Shown in pieces: positions 7,877 to 9,969 of a stretch of 9,969 nucleotides of DNA (position 1 is its first letter; every line of letters starts with the position of its first letter). Source of the stretch: Paracoccaceae bacterium (GTDB taxonomy: Bacteria; Pseudomonadota; Alphaproteobacteria; Rhodobacterales; Rhodobacteraceae); the NCBI GenBank assembly GCA_003535335.1, contig DOHJ01000259.1, positions 1 through 9,969 of the forward strand, in the 5' to 3' direction. Below the pieces are notes generated by a model. The model was not told where the DNA came from. It searched no databases and was given only the letters and a program-made list of their open reading frames with translations. Position numbers and translations under genes: made by a program.

Positions 7877-8436
7877 GGTTGTTTTCCCAGTATTGATATC
7901 CACGTATCGCCATATTTTCGCTGATCAAACAGTTGATAGCCGTCCGGCGCATGTTTCGGGCTGCTTTCTTCCCAGATAATTAGTGCATTTTTTGCCAACC
8001 AGTTATTGTCACAAGCAGCTGCAAGAGCCAGCTCGCCCAGTTCTTTGCCATAGGGCGGATCCAGAAACACCAGATTATGAGGCTTACCCTTGTTGGCAGG
8101 TAGGCGGGTCGCATTTGCGCGCAAAACTGTGCTGTCTGTCGACCGGCGGGTCAGGTTGATGTTTTCGCGGATCAATGATTGTGCCTTGCGGCCATCATCA
8201 ATAAATGTGCAATTGTTTGCCCCGCGCGAAAGCGCCTCAAGCCCCAGCGCGCCAGTGCCGGCAAATAAATCCAGCACCTGCGCACCACTGATAGGGTTGC
8301 CGTAAGCACCGCCCATCAGCACGCTAAACAGGCTTTCGCGCACACGATCAGAAGTCGGCCGCAAATGGGCCACAACATCGCCCTTGCCAATGGTGGCAAG
8401 CTTTAGGCCGCGGTGTTGTCCGGCAATAATTCTCAT
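7873..8436 (-). CDS. rsmD: 16S rRNA (guanine(966)-N2)-methyltransferase RsmD
   Basis: RsmD methylates N2 of G966 in 16S rRNA using S-adenosylmethionine, during assembly of the small ribosomal subunit. The 187-residue protein has the expected compact Rossmann methyltransferase layout: MRIIAGQHRGLKL opening, RPTSDRVRESLFSVL (26-40), SAM-binding motif I VLDLFAGTGALGLEALSRGA (54-73), an acidic end of beta 2 (FIDD, 78-81), and catalytic motif IV DPPYGK (126-131). The end RKYGDTWISIL is also typical of the family. The start ATG overlaps the TGA of the upstream oxidoreductase gene by four bases (ATGA), so the two are co-transcribed and probably translationally coupled. The stop shares CTAG with map, which is transcribed head-on, leaving no room for a terminator between them. 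Spurious alternatives are unlikely given the motif set. Confidence 0.96.
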   Translation of the reverse strand: MRIIAGQHRGLKLATIGKGDVVAHLRPTSDRVRESLFSVLMGGAYGNPISGAQVLDLFAGTGALGLEALSRGANNCTFIDDGRKAQSLIRENINLTRRSTDSTVLRANATRLPANKGKPHNLVFLDPPYGKELGELALAAACDNNWLAKNALIIWEESSPKHAPDGYQLFDQRKYGDTWISILGKQP

Positions 8437-9644
8437 GCCTTTAGCAGCGCCTTTAGGTCTGTTTCGGGGTTTTTGATTAAATCGGCGGCCGGTGATTTTC
8501 CAGCCTCGATCAACCGTTTGCCAATCATGTAGGCGCGCGGATCGTTCATGGCGTCAACGGCCAGCAAGGTGCCGCCTGCGTAATACCAATGTGATTGCGC
8601 GCCCGGCTTTTCACCCTTGCGGCGGACCACGCTGTCATAACCCGTGTTCAGGCCGGCGATTTGCAGTTTTACATCGTATTGATCCGACCAGAACCACGGT
8701 TTGGCCACGTAATCCTTAACTGCGCCCAACATGTTTTCGGCCACCACTTCGGCCTGCTCAATCGCGTTTGGTACGCTTTCCAGACGGATGCGGCTATCAC
8801 GATATGGAAACGAGGCGCAATCGCCTGCGGACCAGATATTCGGGTCAGACGTGCGGCCCTGTGCATCGGTTTTTATACCGTTTTCAAGGGTTAGATTTGC
8901 CGCCTCGGCCAATACTGTAGCAGGTGCAATGCCGATACCTGTGATAACAAAATCAACCGGGATTATGGTGTCATTTGTAAGCTTTGCAGAATTTACGCTT
9001 TTGGTTCCAATCAGATGGTCAAGCCCGACTCCCTCAAGGATTTTCACGCCGTGGCTTGTGTGCAGATCGCGGAAATAATCCGAGGTTTCGGGGGCTGACA
9101 CCCGCTGCAAAATACGATCGGCCATTTCAACCAAGGTTACGTTCAGACCCTGTTTTGCAGCAACGGCAGCGGCCTCCAGACCAATGTAGCCGCCCCCAAC
9201 AATCAGGGCATTTCGACCCGCGGCAAATTCAGGCTGCATTGCGTCAATATCGGACAGGGTGCGCACCACATGCACCCCTTTCAAGGTGCCACCAATCGTG
9301 GCCGGTAAATGATGCGGAGTTGAACCAGTGGTCAGGGCAAGTTGGTCGTAGTTTAAAGCATCACCCCCGAAAGAGACGGTTTTTGCATTTGGATCAATAG
9401 CCTTAACTGTCGTGTTTAGGCGCAGGGTAATGTTCTGGTTTTGATAAAATTCCTCGGGGCGCAAAAATAAACGCTCGCGATCCATGGCACCCAAAAGATA
9501 GGCTTTGGATAATGGCGGGCGCTGGTAGGGCGGCACGGTTTCTTGGCCAATCAGGGTGATGTCACCTTGATAACCAAGGCCGCGCAATTTTGCAGTAAGC
9601 GATGCGCCAGCCTGTCCGGCGCCGATAACGATGATGTGGGGCAT
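8433..9644 (-). CDS. Ferredoxin-reductase-like NAD(P)H/FAD oxidoreductase
   Basis: This 403-residue flavoprotein is of the putidaredoxin/rhodocoxin reductase type, which passes electrons from NAD(P)H through FAD to a [2Fe-2S] ferredoxin serving a cytochrome P450 or dioxygenase. Seen in order: the N-terminal FAD motif VIGAGQAG (6-13), PPYQRPPLSKAYL (38-50), a TTGS turn (105-108), the second Rossmann motif GGGYIGLEAA (150-159) with Glu173 at the end of beta 2 (suggesting NADH), the second FAD motif WSAGDCA (271-277), and a C-terminal reductase domain with PWFWSDQYD (316-324). The frame opens at TTG 9665, but ATG 9644 gives the standard N terminus and has CGGAA upstream, so I prefer it. No ferredoxin, P450 or oxygenase gene is in the window, so the partner is unknown. 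rsmD overlaps its end by four bases. Confidence 0.93.
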   Translation of the reverse strand: MPHIIVIGAGQAGASLTAKLRGLGYQGDITLIGQETVPPYQRPPLSKAYLLGAMDRERLFLRPEEFYQNQNITLRLNTTVKAIDPNAKTVSFGGDALNYDQLALTTGSTPHHLPATIGGTLKGVHVVRTLSDIDAMQPEFAAGRNALIVGGGYIGLEAAAVAAKQGLNVTLVEMADRILQRVSAPETSDYFRDLHTSHGVKILEGVGLDHLIGTKSVNSAKLTNDTIIPVDFVITGIGIAPATVLAEAANLTLENGIKTDAQGRTSDPNIWSAGDCASFPYRDSRIRLESVPNAIEQAEVVAENMLGAVKDYVAKPWFWSDQYDVKLQIAGLNTGYDSVVRRKGEKPGAQSHWYYAGGTLLAVDAMNDPRAYMIGKRLIEAGKSPAADLIKNPETDLKALLKA

Positions 9645-9674
9645 GGGGTTTTTCCGTTTTACCAATTTAGGCGG

Positions 9675-9703
9675 ATCGTAACGTGGGCCAGTGCGCGAGG
9701 CAA
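9675..9703 (-). promoter_or_regulatory. Candidate promoter of the oxidoreductase-rsmD operon
   Basis: On the minus strand TTGCCT (9703-9698) and TACGAT (9680-9675) are 17 bases apart; each has four of six consensus bases. The implied start would leave a leader of about 20-25 bases before ATG 9644. It lies in the divergent spacer shared with the metallo-hydrolase gene. Confidence 0.35.
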
Positions 9704-9736
9704 TTGCAGAGTTAAAGAGATTTTATGCGCGCCGCG

Positions 9737-9769
9737 CGGGGATATTTGGGGAACAATAATGGATGCTGG
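9737..9769 (+). repeat. Interspersed GGGGATATTT repeat, copy B (contains start of metallo-hydrolase gene)
   Basis: CGGGGATATTT + GG + GGAACAATAATG (9737-9761), then GATGCTGG, matches copy A at 6979-7015 with two substitutions and one four-base gap. Immediately to its left GCGC-GCC-GCGC (9727-9737) can form a short GC-rich hairpin, again directly before GGGGATATTT, but here no plus-strand gene ends nearby, so a terminator role alone would not explain it. The ATG at 9763 inside the copy is the start of the following gene. Confidence 0.75.
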
Positions 9770-9969
9770 TCAAAATAGGCAGGTTTTGCGACATGCGTTG
9801 GCTGGCCGAGTGGGGATTTTCGGCTTTTATTGAATTTTCCGGCCGCAAAATATTATTTGATACCGGCTTTTCCGATGTTTACCGACATAACGCCAAACAA
9901 GCCGGGATTGATTTGGAAGATGTTGATTTTCTGGGACTGTCGCATTTTCATGATGATCATACCGGTGGC
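9763..9969 (+). CDS. Metallo-beta-lactamase-fold hydrolase, N-terminal part (runs off window)
   Basis: Only the first 69 residues are present. They show the start of a metallo-beta-lactamase fold: WGFSAFIEFSGRKILFDTG (17-35; the strand pair and FDTG turn), then IDLEDVDFLGLSHFHDDHTGG with the zinc motif HxHxDH at His61, His63, Asp65 and His66. The NAKQAGIDLEDVDFLGLSH spacing and RHNA block resemble the COG1237 group (related to methanopterin-pathway phosphoribosyl-aminobenzene synthase-like hydrolases); substrate cannot be inferred from this fragment. TAA at 9757-9759 limits the start to ATG 9763 or ATG 9793. ATG 9763 falls in repeat copy B and adds MLVKIGRFCD; no good ribosome-binding site precedes either (GGGGAA lies about 10 bases before 9763). 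The overlapping ATG at 9759 opens a different, short frame. It is divergent from the oxidoreductase gene. Confidence 0.87.
   Translation, partial: MLVKIGRFCDMRWLAEWGFSAFIEFSGRKILFDTGFSDVYRHNAKQAGIDLEDVDFLGLSHFHDDHTGG

Noticed and set aside
9543..9833. Plus-strand open frame of 96 residues over the oxidoreductase start and the spacer
   Set aside because: It overlaps the conserved N terminus of the oxidoreductase antisense and then runs out of frame through the metallo-hydrolase start; no recognisable motif.

Overview
This window looks like chromosomal DNA from an alphaproteobacterium, most likely the Rhodobacterales (Roseobacter-type). The reasons are the family makeup and gene order (a CinA-type molybdopterin-binding protein gene divergent from sfsA, followed by map and rsmD), two small proteins of a Rhodobacterales character at the left end, and an interspersed GGGGATATTT element that I associate with this order. 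It is dense: about twelve genes, almost no long spacer, no RNA gene, no CRISPR array, no transposase and no integration site. No intergenic stretch exceeds about 150 bases.

Left block (1-3763, + strand): the 3' end of an unrecognised gene, a 126-residue conserved hypothetical with a C-terminal coiled coil, then fadH (NADPH 2,4-dienoyl-CoA reductase, beta-oxidation of unsaturated fatty acids) and a LysR-type regulator. A short spacer before fadH holds direct repeats and a perfect palindrome that could be operator sequence.

Middle block (3782-6215, - strand): a tightly coupled three-gene operon, read from right to left. It encodes a stand-alone CinA/MoaB-like molybdopterin-binding-domain protein, a GNAT acetyltransferase, and an exported OmpA-domain protein. 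Each junction is a 4-base stop/start overlap. The operon has a good sigma70-type promoter whose -35 box lies inside the start of the divergent gene sfsA.

Right block (6262-9969): sfsA (PD-(D/E)XK-type nuclease family) and map (methionine aminopeptidase, TTG start) run rightward. They meet rsmD (16S rRNA m2G966 methyltransferase) head-on, with the two stop codons sharing one CTAG. rsmD is translationally coupled behind a ferredoxin-reductase-like NAD(P)H/FAD oxidoreductase on the - strand. Divergent from that is the start of a metallo-beta-lactamase-fold gene cut off by the window end.

The most noteworthy non-coding signal is a repeat of about 35 bases present twice in the same orientation (6979-7015 and 9737-9769), each time just upstream of a + strand gene. 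In the second copy it supplies the start codon of the metallo-hydrolase gene. In the first it supplies the ATG of a 15-codon open frame that ends exactly in the ribosome-binding site of map. I see no evidence of a novel defence or mobile system; most of the window is core housekeeping and metabolic content.
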